Below, one piece after another: positions 1 to 6,419 of a stretch of DNA of 7,379 nucleotides. Numbering within the stretch: the stretch's first letter is position 1; every line of letters starts with the position of its first letter. The notes beneath the pieces were generated by a model, which was given only the letters and a program-made list of their open reading frames with translations, had not been told where the DNA came from and did no database searches. Origin of the DNA: JALXCG01 sp026991065 [NCBI: Gemmatimonadota bacterium] (lineage in GTDB: Bacteria; GCA-2686955); contig JALXCG010000201.1 of assembly GCA_026991065.1 (NCBI GenBank), forward strand, positions 1 through 7,379. The letters are read 5' to 3'. Made by a program: the position numbers and the translations under genes.

Positions 1-207
1 AATCTGAATGGTGGATTCAATCAGGCCAAAGCGCCCCCGCGCACGGGCATACTGCTGGGCGCGACGATACTCCTCGGCATCATAAACGTCGGCAAAGGGC
101 GCAGGAACGTTCTCCTGCATGGATCGCAGAGTGAGCAGCCGGGTAAGCGCCTGTAAGAGATATTCACCGATGAGCGCGAAGAGAACAATCAGTAGGTAGT
201 GGTTCAT
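1..207 (-). CDS. M48/STE24-type membrane metalloprotease, N-terminal fragment
   Basis: Reading leftward from an ATG at 207, 69 codons stay open to the window edge, so only the amino end is present. Residues 3-22 form a hydrophobic helix (LLIVLFALIGEYLLQAL). After it come a short loop and the conserved block DVYDAEEYRRAQQYARA (40-56), then RFGLIEST (59-66). In my knowledge of the family, this layout is the start of the N-terminal membrane domain of STE24/CAAX-protease-like M48 peptidases, where 'YD.EKY.RSQ.Y...RFG' follows the first helix. The zinc motif HExxH would lie much further downstream, outside this window, so catalytic competence cannot be judged. The likely role is an integral-membrane zinc protease acting in membrane protein quality control or processing. 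No clear Shine-Dalgarno precedes the ATG. It diverges from the DUF2333 gene across a 195-nt spacer. The family call is fairly secure because of the motif order; the function is inferred. Confidence 0.75.
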   Translation of the reverse strand, partial: MNHYLLIVLFALIGEYLLQALTRLLTLRSMQENVPAPFADVYDAEEYRRAQQYARARGRFGLIESTIQI

Positions 208-402
208 GGAGAATCCGAGGGGTACGGCGAGAGCATGGCGGCGGGTTTTTCAGGAATGGGTTTCCGACGGCGGAAAGGCTAAGCTGTGGACTGTTGAATC
301 AGCGCCACGATGCGCTGCCGCAGATTTCGACCAAGCGTCGTGGATCGGGACGGGCCCGGATCCCGTGATGCAGGCTCTCTCTTGGGTGACTGGTGGTTTT
401 TT
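208..402. promoter_or_regulatory. Divergent intergenic region with stem-loop
   Basis: This 195-nt spacer separates the start of the M48 gene (minus) from the start of the DUF2333 gene (plus), so it should hold both promoters. No convincing paired -35/-10 boxes were found: a TTGAAT at 294-299 has no AT-rich partner at the right distance. It contains an imperfect inverted repeat, 305-313 against 335-343 (nine pairs, one of them T-G, loop 21 nt). A second small one pairs 346-350 with 361-365 and encloses the 8-bp palindrome CGGGCCCG (351-358). These could be operator sites or 5'-leader structure for the plus-strand gene. That is inference only. Confidence 0.4.
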
Positions 403-1401
403 ATGAACAAGGCATTAAGCGCCGCGGCCGCGTTGGTGGTCGTGATCATTGTTTTTCTGGTCTGGAACGGGACCGGAGGGCAGAGCACAACCCCAGCCGC
501 GGACGGCGGCCCCATGGTAACGGATGGTTCAGGTACAGACACGCCGGTGGACCCGCTGGCCCCAGTGGCGATTTCACAGAGCGAGGGCGATGACCCGGAC
601 GAGATCGTGGTCACAGATCCGATTCCGGCCGACAATCGAGTTCTCGGCGAACCTTTCGTGGCATCGCTGGCAAGCCTGGTCAAGGATGAGTTGGATTCGG
701 GCCTGGGCTGGCGGCCCAACGATCTTTTCCTGATCGGCCCGGGCTGGTGGACCGACAATGTCAACAACAAGCAACTGGGCAAGTTGGAAGTTGCCCGGCA
801 AACCTGCCGCATCCTGAAGACGCGGATGTCGCGCAGCAACGATGCCGATGCGTTCGATCCACGGATTGAAAACGCGGAATCCGCGCTTTTCAACGACGCA
901 ACCCGCTACATGCTCCCCTCGGCCGAAAAAAAATACCGCGAAGGTGTGAAATCGCTGGAGGCCTACCAAGCGGCGCTCCGCGACGGCACGGCCGTGTTTC
1001 ACGCGCGATCCAACAACCTCTACGATCTACTCGGTTACTACAAGGATGTGCTTGGATCCTGCCAGGCGATGCTCGTGCGGCAGCGGGAACCGGATGGATC
1101 ACCGGTGTCGACTTTCCGCGCCGATGATTATTTCTACTATTCACGCGGCGTGGCGGAAGCGGTGGCAACGATGGGGCGCGCGGTGACCCAGGATTTCCGC
1201 GAAGAGTTGGAAACCCGCAATCTGATGGGGCTCATGAACCAGGCGCTGGTGTCGCTGGAAGCCGCGGCGGCGCTGGAGCCATGGGTGGTCACCAATGGCG
1301 CGCCGGATGGGATTCTGGCAAATCACCGCCTGAATCTCTCCGGCTATGTCGCGGATGCACGGCAGAAGCTGCACAGCGTGCGTGAAACGCTGAAAAAGTA
1401 G
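403..1401 (+). CDS. DUF2333 family membrane-anchored protein
   Basis: This is a 332-residue protein of the uncharacterised DUF2333 family. Residues 4-21 form a single hydrophobic N-terminal helix with a short positive start (MNK), so it should be anchored in the inner membrane. A Pro/Thr/Asp-rich linker follows (about 25-75), then a mostly helical domain. Recognisable family blocks are LGWRPNDLFL (101-110), WWTDNVNNKQLG (115-126), AEKKYREGVKSLEAYQ (174-189), DDYFYYSRGVAEA (241-253) and the C-terminal LEPWVVTNGAPDGILANH (291-308). I place the start at 403 because it sits exactly at the membrane helix. An in-frame ATG at 310 would add 31 Arg-rich residues and has no ribosome site. The site before 403 (GGTGGT) is weak. 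The gene ends 12 nt from the converging phosphatase-like gene. Family membership is recognised from motif similarity; no biochemical role is established that I can cite. No frameshift or missing block is visible. Confidence 0.8.
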   Translation: MNKALSAAAALVVVIIVFLVWNGTGGQSTTPAADGGPMVTDGSGTDTPVDPLAPVAISQSEGDDPDEIVVTDPIPADNRVLGEPFVASLASLVKDELDSGLGWRPNDLFLIGPGWWTDNVNNKQLGKLEVARQTCRILKTRMSRSNDADAFDPRIENAESALFNDATRYMLPSAEKKYREGVKSLEAYQAALRDGTAVFHARSNNLYDLLGYYKDVLGSCQAMLVRQREPDGSPVSTFRADDYFYYSRGVAEAVATMGRAVTQDFREELETRNLMGLMNQALVSLEAAAALEPWVVTNGAPDGILANHRLNLSGYVADARQKLHSVRETLKK

Positions 1402-1413
1402 CGGCCGGCGCTC

Positions 1414-2034
1414 CTACTTCACACCGAGGATCTTCTTGACCTGAGCTTCGGTGGTTTTCATGCCCGCCTTGCGGCCCAACTCCAGCGCCGCCTGCGCCGC
1501 CAGGCCGCGACGCTTGGCGGCATGGAGGGCGATCGCGGCACCAACGCGATCGCTACTGGCGCAGTAGATGTAGGTGGACTTCTCGCGCGCCAGGGCTTCA
1601 TCGAGCATGGCGAAGAGCTTCTTCTGCAACTTGGCATCACCCAGCTTGTCGGCGGTCACCGCGATCTGGGTAAAACTGCCGCCCGCCTTCTCAACGACGC
1701 TCTTGGCATCATAGCCGGCGCGCTTCAGTTCGCTGTCCGGAAGCAGGGCGACGATCGGAATCTTCTGCGCCACAAGGTTCTTGAGACGCTCTTCGGTAGG
1801 CATGGGAGCAGCAATCAACTTGTGCTCAACCAGGTGTTCCCCCTGGCGGATGATCAACGGGGTCAAGGTGATGGTCGACTTGCCACTGGAGGCTCCGGTA
1901 TTGAGCGTCGGCTCTCCGGCTTTCGGGGTGCTGGAGTTCTGGGCACACGCCGCCGGCACAAGGCCACAGGCCAGGGCGAGCAGACCGCAGAGAAGTCGGC
2001 CGCTGGCGGCGATGGAGTGGGTCTTCCGAGTCAC
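1414..2034 (-). CDS. Exported tyrosine-phosphatase-like (DSP/BLH-like) protein
   Basis: This 206-residue protein begins at GTG 2034, chosen because AGAGGAG lies 7 nt upstream and the start falls just before a signal peptide. Residues 1-5 are basic (TRK) and 11-28 are hydrophobic. Cleavage is likely after ACA (29-31) by signal peptidase I. A lipoprotein site at Cys30 is possible, but Pro at -3 is atypical. After a Ser/Thr/Gly linker (32-55), the fold resembles bacterial dual-specificity-phosphatase-like / beta-lactamase-hydrolase-like proteins: PMPTEERLKNL (77-87), a strand IPIVALLPD (92-100), then the phosphate loop YCASSDRVGAAIAL (157-170). The loop is Cys158-x4-Arg163, as in DUF442-type relatives, not the classical C-x5-R, and the residue before Cys is Tyr instead of the usual His. 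The C-terminus (183-206) matches the family's final helices. It probably acts in the periplasm; the substrate is unknown. An upstream in-frame ATG at 2154 would put 40 Arg/Pro-rich residues before the signal peptide and is unlikely. Confidence 0.7.
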   Translation of the reverse strand: MTRKTHSIAASGRLLCGLLALACGLVPAACAQNSSTPKAGEPTLNTGASSGKSTITLTPLIIRQGEHLVEHKLIAAPMPTEERLKNLVAQKIPIVALLPDSELKRAGYDAKSVVEKAGGSFTQIAVTADKLGDAKLQKKLFAMLDEALAREKSTYIYCASSDRVGAAIALHAAKRRGLAAQAALELGRKAGMKTTEAQVKKILGVK

Positions 2035-2041
2035 GAGGTCT

Positions 2042-2048
2042 CTCCTCT
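2042..2048 (-). promoter_or_regulatory. Ribosome binding site fixing the GTG start at 2034
   Basis: The minus strand reads AGAGGAG here, ending 7 nt before GTG at 2034. It is the strongest Shine-Dalgarno in this part of the window. It decides between the GTG start and the longer in-frame ATG at 2154. Confidence 0.75.
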
Positions 2049-2305
2049 TTGGGGATTCGTGGGGTTTCCAGATGGGAGTGCGCGGCACGGATTGAGCGCG
2101 CGACCGAGATAAAGAAGATAGCGCAGCGATGCGGCCCCGGCGCGGATTTCTCACCTGGGCTCCACGCGTGCCCGATCCCCTGGAGGCACAAAAAGGGGAA
2201 GCCGCGCCAGGGCCGGGCGGAAAGAGGAGAGACTCCAGGCGATCGCGCGAGCTGCGGGTGCTTCAACTCGGGGAGGAGGGACGATCGGCAAGGGGACGTT
2301 CCACC

Positions 2306-2328
2306 CGGTAGCGCTGGCGCGGCTACCG
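2306..2328. repeat. Perfect 7-bp inverted repeat, possible extragenic palindrome
   Basis: CGGTAGC and GCTACCG flank a 9-nt loop (2313-2321). An alternative pairing uses CCCGGTAGC (2304-2312) with GCTA and CCGGG (2322-2325, 2329-2333) around a 3-nt bulge, which lengthens the stem. It lies in the non-coding spacer and is followed by no T-run on either strand, so it is not a typical terminator. A dispersed REP-like element is possible; no second copy occurs in this window. Confidence 0.4.
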
Positions 2329-2472
2329 CCGGGACATCGTTGCAATCGCTGTACCAGTGGCTCTCCGCCGGCCACGGTGCCGCGGGTCATCGGCCATCCC
2401 CTTGTCACCACCGATGTTGCGACGAGGCAATGCGCTTCGACGGAAATCCGAGAGCTGCCGCGCGGGGAGGCT

Positions 2473-2507
2473 GGGTGCTCGCTGACTGAGCAGCCCCCGC
2501 GGCGGGG
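2473..2507 (-). terminator. Hairpin cluster just downstream of smr, no U-tract
   Basis: About 13 nt after the Smr stop codon (minus strand) come two overlapping, mutually exclusive hairpins. One pairs CCCCG (2495-2499) with CGGGG (2503-2507) over a 3-nt loop. The other pairs GGGTGCTC (2473-2480) with GAGCAGCCC (2488-2496) over a 7-nt loop, with a single bulged G at 2493. No run of U follows on the transcript, so if this ends or stabilises the smr message it is not a classical intrinsic terminator. Confidence 0.3.
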
Positions 2508-2519
2508 TGCGCGGAATCT

Positions 2520-2894
2520 CTACAGATGGACAACGGTAGCTCCCCAACCGCCACGGTGAGCAGGTGCATCGGCAAACGAGCGCACCGCCGGATGCGATTT
2601 CAGGAGCGCACGAATGATGCGCCGCTGCACACCACGACCTCGACCGTGTACGATGCGGACTTCGGTCCAACCGCGGGCAACCACCTCCTCCAGGTAGCTC
2701 TCCACTACCGCTCTGGTTTCCGCGGGACGGAACGAATGGAGATCGAGCACCGGCTCAAGAGGGACCACGATGACTTCATCGGGCTCACCGACAACGCGGG
2801 AAGGGTCTGCGGATTCACCGGGCTCCGCGCTTGTGGAGTCGGTTGCTGCGGTGGGCGGCGTTTGGGGGCGCGATGGTTTCGGCTCGGGTAGCAT
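2520..2894 (-). CDS. Smr-domain protein
   Basis: This is a 124-residue stand-alone Smr (small MutS-related) protein. Residues 1-40 are Pro/Ser/Thr/Glu-rich and probably disordered. The Smr fold occupies about 45-124 and shows both family signatures: LDLHSF (50-55), matching the LDLHG/R motif, and HGRGRG (83-88), matching the HGxG loop. It closes with HPAVRSF (101-107) and the terminal GGWGATVVHL (115-124), where family members end with a Gly-rich turn and a final strand. Smr domains bind nucleic acid, and several have nicking or endoribonuclease activity; which applies here is unknown. There are no MutS ATPase or DUF2027 parts, so it is the short type. The ATG at 2894 is the only Met before the fold; its ribosome site is poor. 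It diverges from the AlkP operon with only 29 nt between start codons. Downstream lies the 485-nt spacer. Confidence 0.88.
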   Translation of the reverse strand: MLPEPKPSRPQTPPTAATDSTSAEPGESADPSRVVGEPDEVIVVPLEPVLDLHSFRPAETRAVVESYLEEVVARGWTEVRIVHGRGRGVQRRIIRALLKSHPAVRSFADAPAHRGGWGATVVHL

Positions 2895-2910
2895 CTTCGG
2901 GTTTTCAACG

Positions 2911-2917
2911 GTGGAGG
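2911..2917 (+). promoter_or_regulatory. Ribosome binding site of first AlkP gene
   Basis: GTGGAGG ends 6 nt before the ATG at 2924. It places the start there and not at in-frame ATGs such as 2831, which would lie inside the divergent smr gene and add 31 residues unlike the family. Confidence 0.7.
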
Positions 2918-2923
2918 CTGCGA

Positions 2924-4510
2924 ATGAAGCAGAAGTTGCTGGTGGTCGCCCTGGATGGGGCCACCTGGGATGTGGCTGAACCGCTGATCGCGGCCGGCCG
3001 CATGCCGTCTCTGGCGGCGCTGCTGCAGGAGGGTCCGAGTGGTCGGCTGCTTTCGACTGTACCTCCGGTCACACCGCCGGCGTTCGCATCCATGTTTACC
3101 GGGGTGGAGCCTGCCCGTCATGGGGTTTTCGATTTTTTTGGGCATGCACCGGCGGATTTTCGGCGGCGCCCCCCCATCAGCACCCGCGACCTGCGCGCGC
3201 CAACAGTCTGGAGCCTGCTGGCGGCAGCAGGCTTGCGCGTGGGACTGGTGTATATGCCGATGACCTGGCCCCCCGACCCGGCGCTGCGCTTCGTCGTCAG
3301 CAGCCAGCCCGGGGCAACCGGGGTCCACCCGGAGAGCCTCCGGGATGAGCTGCAGCGAACGGCGGGGAAAGACCACCTGCGTCCAGCGCGGCGCCGTCCG
3401 CGGCAAGAGCGAACGGCGGCCATGGCCGCGGCAGAATCCACCCGCCACAAGACGATCCTTCATCTTGCCGGTACTCAGGAATGGGATCTCCTGGCGGTCT
3501 GCGTCAAGGCAACCGATGCGATTGCCCACTGTGCATGGCCAAGTGTCCCTTCGGCGCCACAAGTTGGGGCGTTGGCGGCGGCCTATGAGCAGGCAGACAG
3601 GCTGCTCGGAGAGTTGCGGCGCCGCGCACCTCAGGCGCGGGTCCTGGTGGTGTCGGATCACGGACATGGTCCCTGCACGGCCACTTTCGGCCTGAACCAG
3701 TGGCTGCTCCGCCACGGCTGGCTGGTGCTGCGCCCGGCCTTTCGCCCGTCCCTGCACTCGATTGCTCTCTATCGACTTCTGCGCGCCGGCAGCCGCAACG
3801 GTTGGGATCACTTCCTGCGGATGGTCGACTGGCGCCGCAGCCGTGCCTACGGCGGCACCAGCACCGAGCAGGGTGTCTATCTCAATCTGGCCGGGCGCGA
3901 GCCTGGAGGCGTGGTGCGCCCGGGGCGCGAGGCACGGAAACTAGCGGCGGAGATCGCGAGCGCTCTGGAGAAGCTGACATTGCCGGCGGAACTTGCTGAG
4001 AGAATGCGCCCGAGCGAGCGGGAATCTGGTGTGCGCGCCACACCCATGGACCAGACGCGGGGCCCCTACGCGCACCTGGGGCCCGAAATCGCACTCTCCC
4101 TCTGGGGAGGAGCAGTCATTGCCCGCGAAGGGCTGCGGCCTGGACCGCTCTTCAAGGCAGCCGCGGACGGCAGCGGTACCCATCGGCCACTGGGCCTGTT
4201 TGCTCTCGGCGGAGACGGCATGCGCAGATACAGAGAGTCCGGCGACGTTGTGGCCAGGATCGAGGATGTGGCCGCTACCATCCTCAACCTCTGCGGCTAC
4301 GCGGCCCCGTCGGAGTGGAGCGGGTGCTCGTTGCTGGCCGGGCCCCACAAGCGCGGTGAAGAGACGTCATGGAAGCAGCTACGACCACTGCCCCGGCTCT
4401 CCTCCGCCACTCCGGCCATGGCGCCAGGCCCCGAAAACGCGGCCGGCCTGGAGGAACGAGCCGCCGTAAAACGGGCGCTGCGCGATTGGGGGTACCTCGA
4501 TGACGAATGA
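2924..4510 (+). CDS. Alkaline-phosphatase-superfamily phosphodiesterase, copy 1
   Basis: This 528-residue protein belongs to the AlkP superfamily (type I phosphodiesterase/nucleotide pyrophosphatase branch). The two-metal site is complete: Asp11 in ALDGATWD (9-16); the nucleophile Thr50 in VPPVTPPAF (46-54); Asp198 and His202 in TDAIAH (197-202); Asp245 and His246 in SDHGHG (244-249); and His420 in GTHRPLG (418-424). The branch signature ARHGVFDFF lies at 64-72. No signal peptide or membrane helix is visible, so it should be cytoplasmic. An Arg-rich stretch (151-163) replaces a conserved-looking segment of copy 2. The C-terminal tail (about 485-528), ending DWGYLDDE, is typical of many relatives and absent from copy 2. 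Substrates of this branch include phosphodiesters and nucleotides; the one here is unknown. The start at 2924 is supported by GTGGAGG 6 nt upstream. Its stop overlaps the start of copy 2 by 11 nt. Confidence 0.85.
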   Translation: MKQKLLVVALDGATWDVAEPLIAAGRMPSLAALLQEGPSGRLLSTVPPVTPPAFASMFTGVEPARHGVFDFFGHAPADFRRRPPISTRDLRAPTVWSLLAAAGLRVGLVYMPMTWPPDPALRFVVSSQPGATGVHPESLRDELQRTAGKDHLRPARRRPRQERTAAMAAAESTRHKTILHLAGTQEWDLLAVCVKATDAIAHCAWPSVPSAPQVGALAAAYEQADRLLGELRRRAPQARVLVVSDHGHGPCTATFGLNQWLLRHGWLVLRPAFRPSLHSIALYRLLRAGSRNGWDHFLRMVDWRRSRAYGGTSTEQGVYLNLAGREPGGVVRPGREARKLAAEIASALEKLTLPAELAERMRPSERESGVRATPMDQTRGPYAHLGPEIALSLWGGAVIAREGLRPGPLFKAAADGSGTHRPLGLFALGGDGMRRYRESGDVVARIEDVAATILNLCGYAAPSEWSGCSLLAGPHKRGEETSWKQLRPLPRLSSATPAMAPGPENAAGLEERAAVKRALRDWGYLDDE

Positions 4511-6026
4511 CGGGCGGGTGAGGCGCCGCACCTTGGTCATCGGCCTCGACGGCGCGACCTGGGATCTGCTGGGACCGCTCTGTGAACGCGACCTGATGCC
4601 CAATCTGCGCGCCTTGCGCGACCAAAGCCTCTGGGGTGTGCTCAACGCCACCTACCCACCAGTTACGGCCCCTTCCTGGACCACCTTCGCCACCGGCGTG
4701 AATCCCGGCCGACATGGGGTGTTCGACTTCTTCACCCTTGAACCCGGAAAATACGGCAAACGACTGATCGACTTGGCGCAGCCCGCCGCGCCGCCGATCT
4801 GGCAAAGGGTAAAGGCTGCCGGAGGCACGCCCGTGGTGATCAACTTCCCCGCGCTCTACCCGGCAACTCCCGATTGCGGAGTCTCGGTGGCGGGCATGCT
4901 GGCCCCAAACACCGATTCCCGATTCTTCTCCCCGCGCCATCTATTCACGGCGTTGCGCCCACGCGTGGGTGAGTATCAAATCGATGTACGCTGGCCCGGC
5001 GGCGGGGCGGAGGCTTTGCCTCGCTATTGCCGCGCGATTGCCGCCCTGACCAGGGCACGGACCCGCTGGGCCGAGGCGATTCTGACCGCCGGTGCGTGGG
5101 ACCTTGCCATCGTTGTCTATGTCACGCTGGATCGCCTGGGGCACAAGGCTTGGGGAGTTCTACAGCAACTGGCGAGAGGCGACGACAAGCCGGAGACGGA
5201 ACTGACGGTGGCAGTGGGTGAGGCCCTGACGGAGTTGGACCGCGGTATTGGGCAGTTGCTGGCCATGGCGGGGCCGGATACCGACATCTACCTGGCATCC
5301 GATCATGGCTTTGGGCCCGGCGGCGAGGTCTTCGAGCCCAACGTGCTGCTGGCGGAGCGGGGGCTGCTGGCACTGCATGGCGGTCGCACCGCCCTGGTCC
5401 GCATGGCGAAGCGGTTGCGCGACGGATTGATCGCGCCGGCGGGGCGGGTGGCGCGAAAGGGCTGGGGGGTGGCCCCAACCACCACCGGACGCGCCTTCGC
5501 CCATCTGGTCGATTGGTCACGCACGCGCGCGTTCGCCTTGTCGGTCACTGACATGGGGATCTATGTCAATCAGCAGGGACGCTTTCCACAGGGAATGGTA
5601 AGAGGAGAGGCGGACCGCCGGGCGGTGGTGGAGGAGGTGATGGCCTGCCTTGCGGAGTTGCGCCATCCCCTCAGCGGTCGGCGATTGGCGGTCGAAACCC
5701 GCAGGCGTGAAGAGATCTTCCATGGACAATGGACAGAGGCGGCGCCGGACCTGCTTTTTGTTGTCGAGGGTGGTGCTCTTCACAGCGGTACGCGCACACA
5801 CGGTGCGCGGGTCCACGCCGCGGACTTTCTGCGGGGAGACGGCAACCACCGGCAAGAGGGCATATTCGCCTGCCGGGCGGTTGGCATCGGTTCCGGCCGG
5901 ACTCGTCATCCCTGGGCGATCGAGGACATCGCCCCAACCATTCTGCAACGCATGGGGATTCCCGGTGCCGCGGAGATGGATGGCGTGGACAGGCTGGGCG
6001 ACAGGTGCAGTGAGAGGCATCGCTGA
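4500..6026 (+). CDS. Alkaline-phosphatase-superfamily phosphodiesterase, copy 2
   Basis: This 508-residue paralogue of the preceding protein has all catalytic residues: Asp17 in GLDGATWD (15-22); the nucleophile Thr56 in YPPVTAPSW (52-60); Asp211 and His215 in LDRLGH (210-215); Asp268 and His269 in SDHGFG (267-272); and His450 in GNHRQEGIF (448-456). The signature GRHGVFDFF is at 70-78. It has no signal peptide or membrane helix and ends soon after the conserved IEDIAPTIL (474-482), so it lacks the tail of copy 1. The ATG at 4500 lies within the last codons of copy 1, with GGGGG at 4488-4492 as the probable ribosome site, so translational coupling is likely. Because copies 1 and 2 differ across most of the middle region, the duplication is old and the substrates may differ. 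Its 3' end faces the DsrE gene with a 27-nt gap and no evident terminator. Confidence 0.87.
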   Translation: MTNDGRVRRRTLVIGLDGATWDLLGPLCERDLMPNLRALRDQSLWGVLNATYPPVTAPSWTTFATGVNPGRHGVFDFFTLEPGKYGKRLIDLAQPAAPPIWQRVKAAGGTPVVINFPALYPATPDCGVSVAGMLAPNTDSRFFSPRHLFTALRPRVGEYQIDVRWPGGGAEALPRYCRAIAALTRARTRWAEAILTAGAWDLAIVVYVTLDRLGHKAWGVLQQLARGDDKPETELTVAVGEALTELDRGIGQLLAMAGPDTDIYLASDHGFGPGGEVFEPNVLLAERGLLALHGGRTALVRMAKRLRDGLIAPAGRVARKGWGVAPTTTGRAFAHLVDWSRTRAFALSVTDMGIYVNQQGRFPQGMVRGEADRRAVVEEVMACLAELRHPLSGRRLAVETRRREEIFHGQWTEAAPDLLFVVEGGALHSGTRTHGARVHAADFLRGDGNHRQEGIFACRAVGIGSGRTRHPWAIEDIAPTILQRMGIPGAAEMDGVDRLGDRCSERHR

Positions 6027-6053
6027 AAGCAGCAGCCCGGACACGGCCCCCGA

Positions 6054-6404
6054 TTAGTAAACGAGCACCTTGTCTGCTTCCAGAGTCAATTCCGCCAGGT
6101 CACCAAGTCGGGTGACCAGGATCCCCGCGAGCAGATCCTCTTCCCGGATTCCTCTCGCGGCACAACACATCCGACAGGCCATCACCGTGCCACGACGGAG
6201 GATCGGTTTCAGCATGCGCTCGACATTGTAATAACCTTGCGGGGTATCTTGTCCCTTCTTGCCGCAGAAAACGCCGTCGGCGGTCAAGTACACGCTGAGT
6301 TCCAGATCCTCTTCGATCTTGAGCAGTGCATCGGCAAGGCGCAGTGCTTGATAGGCGCGCTCCGACCCATATGGGGCGTCGTGAATAATCATCAAGAGGT
6401 TCAT
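6054..6404 (-). CDS. DsrE-family (YchN-like) sulfur-relay protein
   Basis: This 116-residue, single-domain DsrE/DsrF-like protein should be a soluble cytoplasmic oligomer. The first strand MNLLMIIHDAPYGSERAYQA (1-20) is typical of the family, whose N-terminal strand is followed by a short loop and helix A with 'A..AL.LA.AL' (17-28). LSVYLTADGVFCGKKGQ (36-52) carries Cys47. The hallmark segment is GTVMACRMCCAARGI (72-86) with Cys77, Cys80 and Cys81, corresponding to the V..CG.C...RG loop of YchN-like proteins. The end, LTLEADKVLVY (106-116), is also characteristic. In the DsrE family such cysteines carry persulfide sulfur in relays. Here the neighbour upstream on the same strand is qmoC, which suggests service to a dissimilatory sulfur pathway. 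The start at 6404 has GGAG 8 nt upstream (6413-6416), lying inside the 10-bp palindrome GGAGATCTCC (6407-6416). It is probably cotranscribed with qmoC. Confidence 0.85.
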   Translation of the reverse strand: MNLLMIIHDAPYGSERAYQALRLADALLKIEEDLELSVYLTADGVFCGKKGQDTPQGYYNVERMLKPILRRGTVMACRMCCAARGIREEDLLAGILVTRLGDLAELTLEADKVLVY

Positions 6405-6419
6405 CGGGAGATCTCCGCG

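Larger units (their letters stand above)
2035..2519. other. 485-nt non-coding spacer with inverted repeats
   Basis: No credible gene was found here. Open frames on both strands give Arg/Pro/Ser-rich translations without recognisable motifs, and none has a ribosome site. It must contain the 5' leader and probably the promoter of the phosphatase-like gene; the least GC-rich stretch is near 2107-2121, but no paired promoter boxes are convincing. Inverted repeats include CGGTAGC at 2306-2312 against GCTACCG at 2322-2328, and TCCCCT at 2176-2181 against AGGGGA at 2194-2199. There is also a hairpin cluster near the end of the Smr gene (2473-2507). No tRNA or riboswitch signature that I know is evident. 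Confidence 0.55.

Noticed and set aside
279-893. A 204-codon minus-strand open frame opposite the start of the DUF2333 gene
   Set aside because: Ser/Arg/Thr-rich composition without motifs; the plus strand has a clear membrane helix and DUF2333 blocks.
1522-2112. A 196-codon plus-strand open frame opposite the phosphatase-like gene
   Set aside because: The minus strand has a strong ribosome site, a signal peptide and a recognisable family fold. The plus frame has none of these.
2176-2199. A possible intrinsic terminator on the minus strand (stem beside a run of five T at 2189-2194)
   Set aside because: The T-run lies in the loop of the only good stem, not after it. Stems that would precede the T-run are only 3-4 pairs.
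3370-3425. Possible frameshift in the first AlkP gene at its Arg-rich segment
   Set aside because: Catalytic motifs before and after are in the same frame, and segment length is close to that in copy 2. The other frames give no better family match.
2705-3811. A 368-codon open frame on the minus strand, antisense to the first AlkP gene and overlapping smr
   Set aside because: The translation is rich in Arg, Gln, His and Pro with no motif. It lies opposite a gene with complete catalytic motifs and overlaps the Smr domain. It is a high-GC shadow frame.
4284-4940. A 218-codon minus-strand open frame across the AlkP1/AlkP2 junction
   Set aside because: Low-complexity Gly/Arg/Pro translation, no ribosome site, opposite conserved catalytic motifs of the second AlkP protein.
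6027-6053. A bidirectional terminator between the converging AlkP2 and dsrE genes
   Set aside because: No stem of useful length or T-run is present in these 27 nt.
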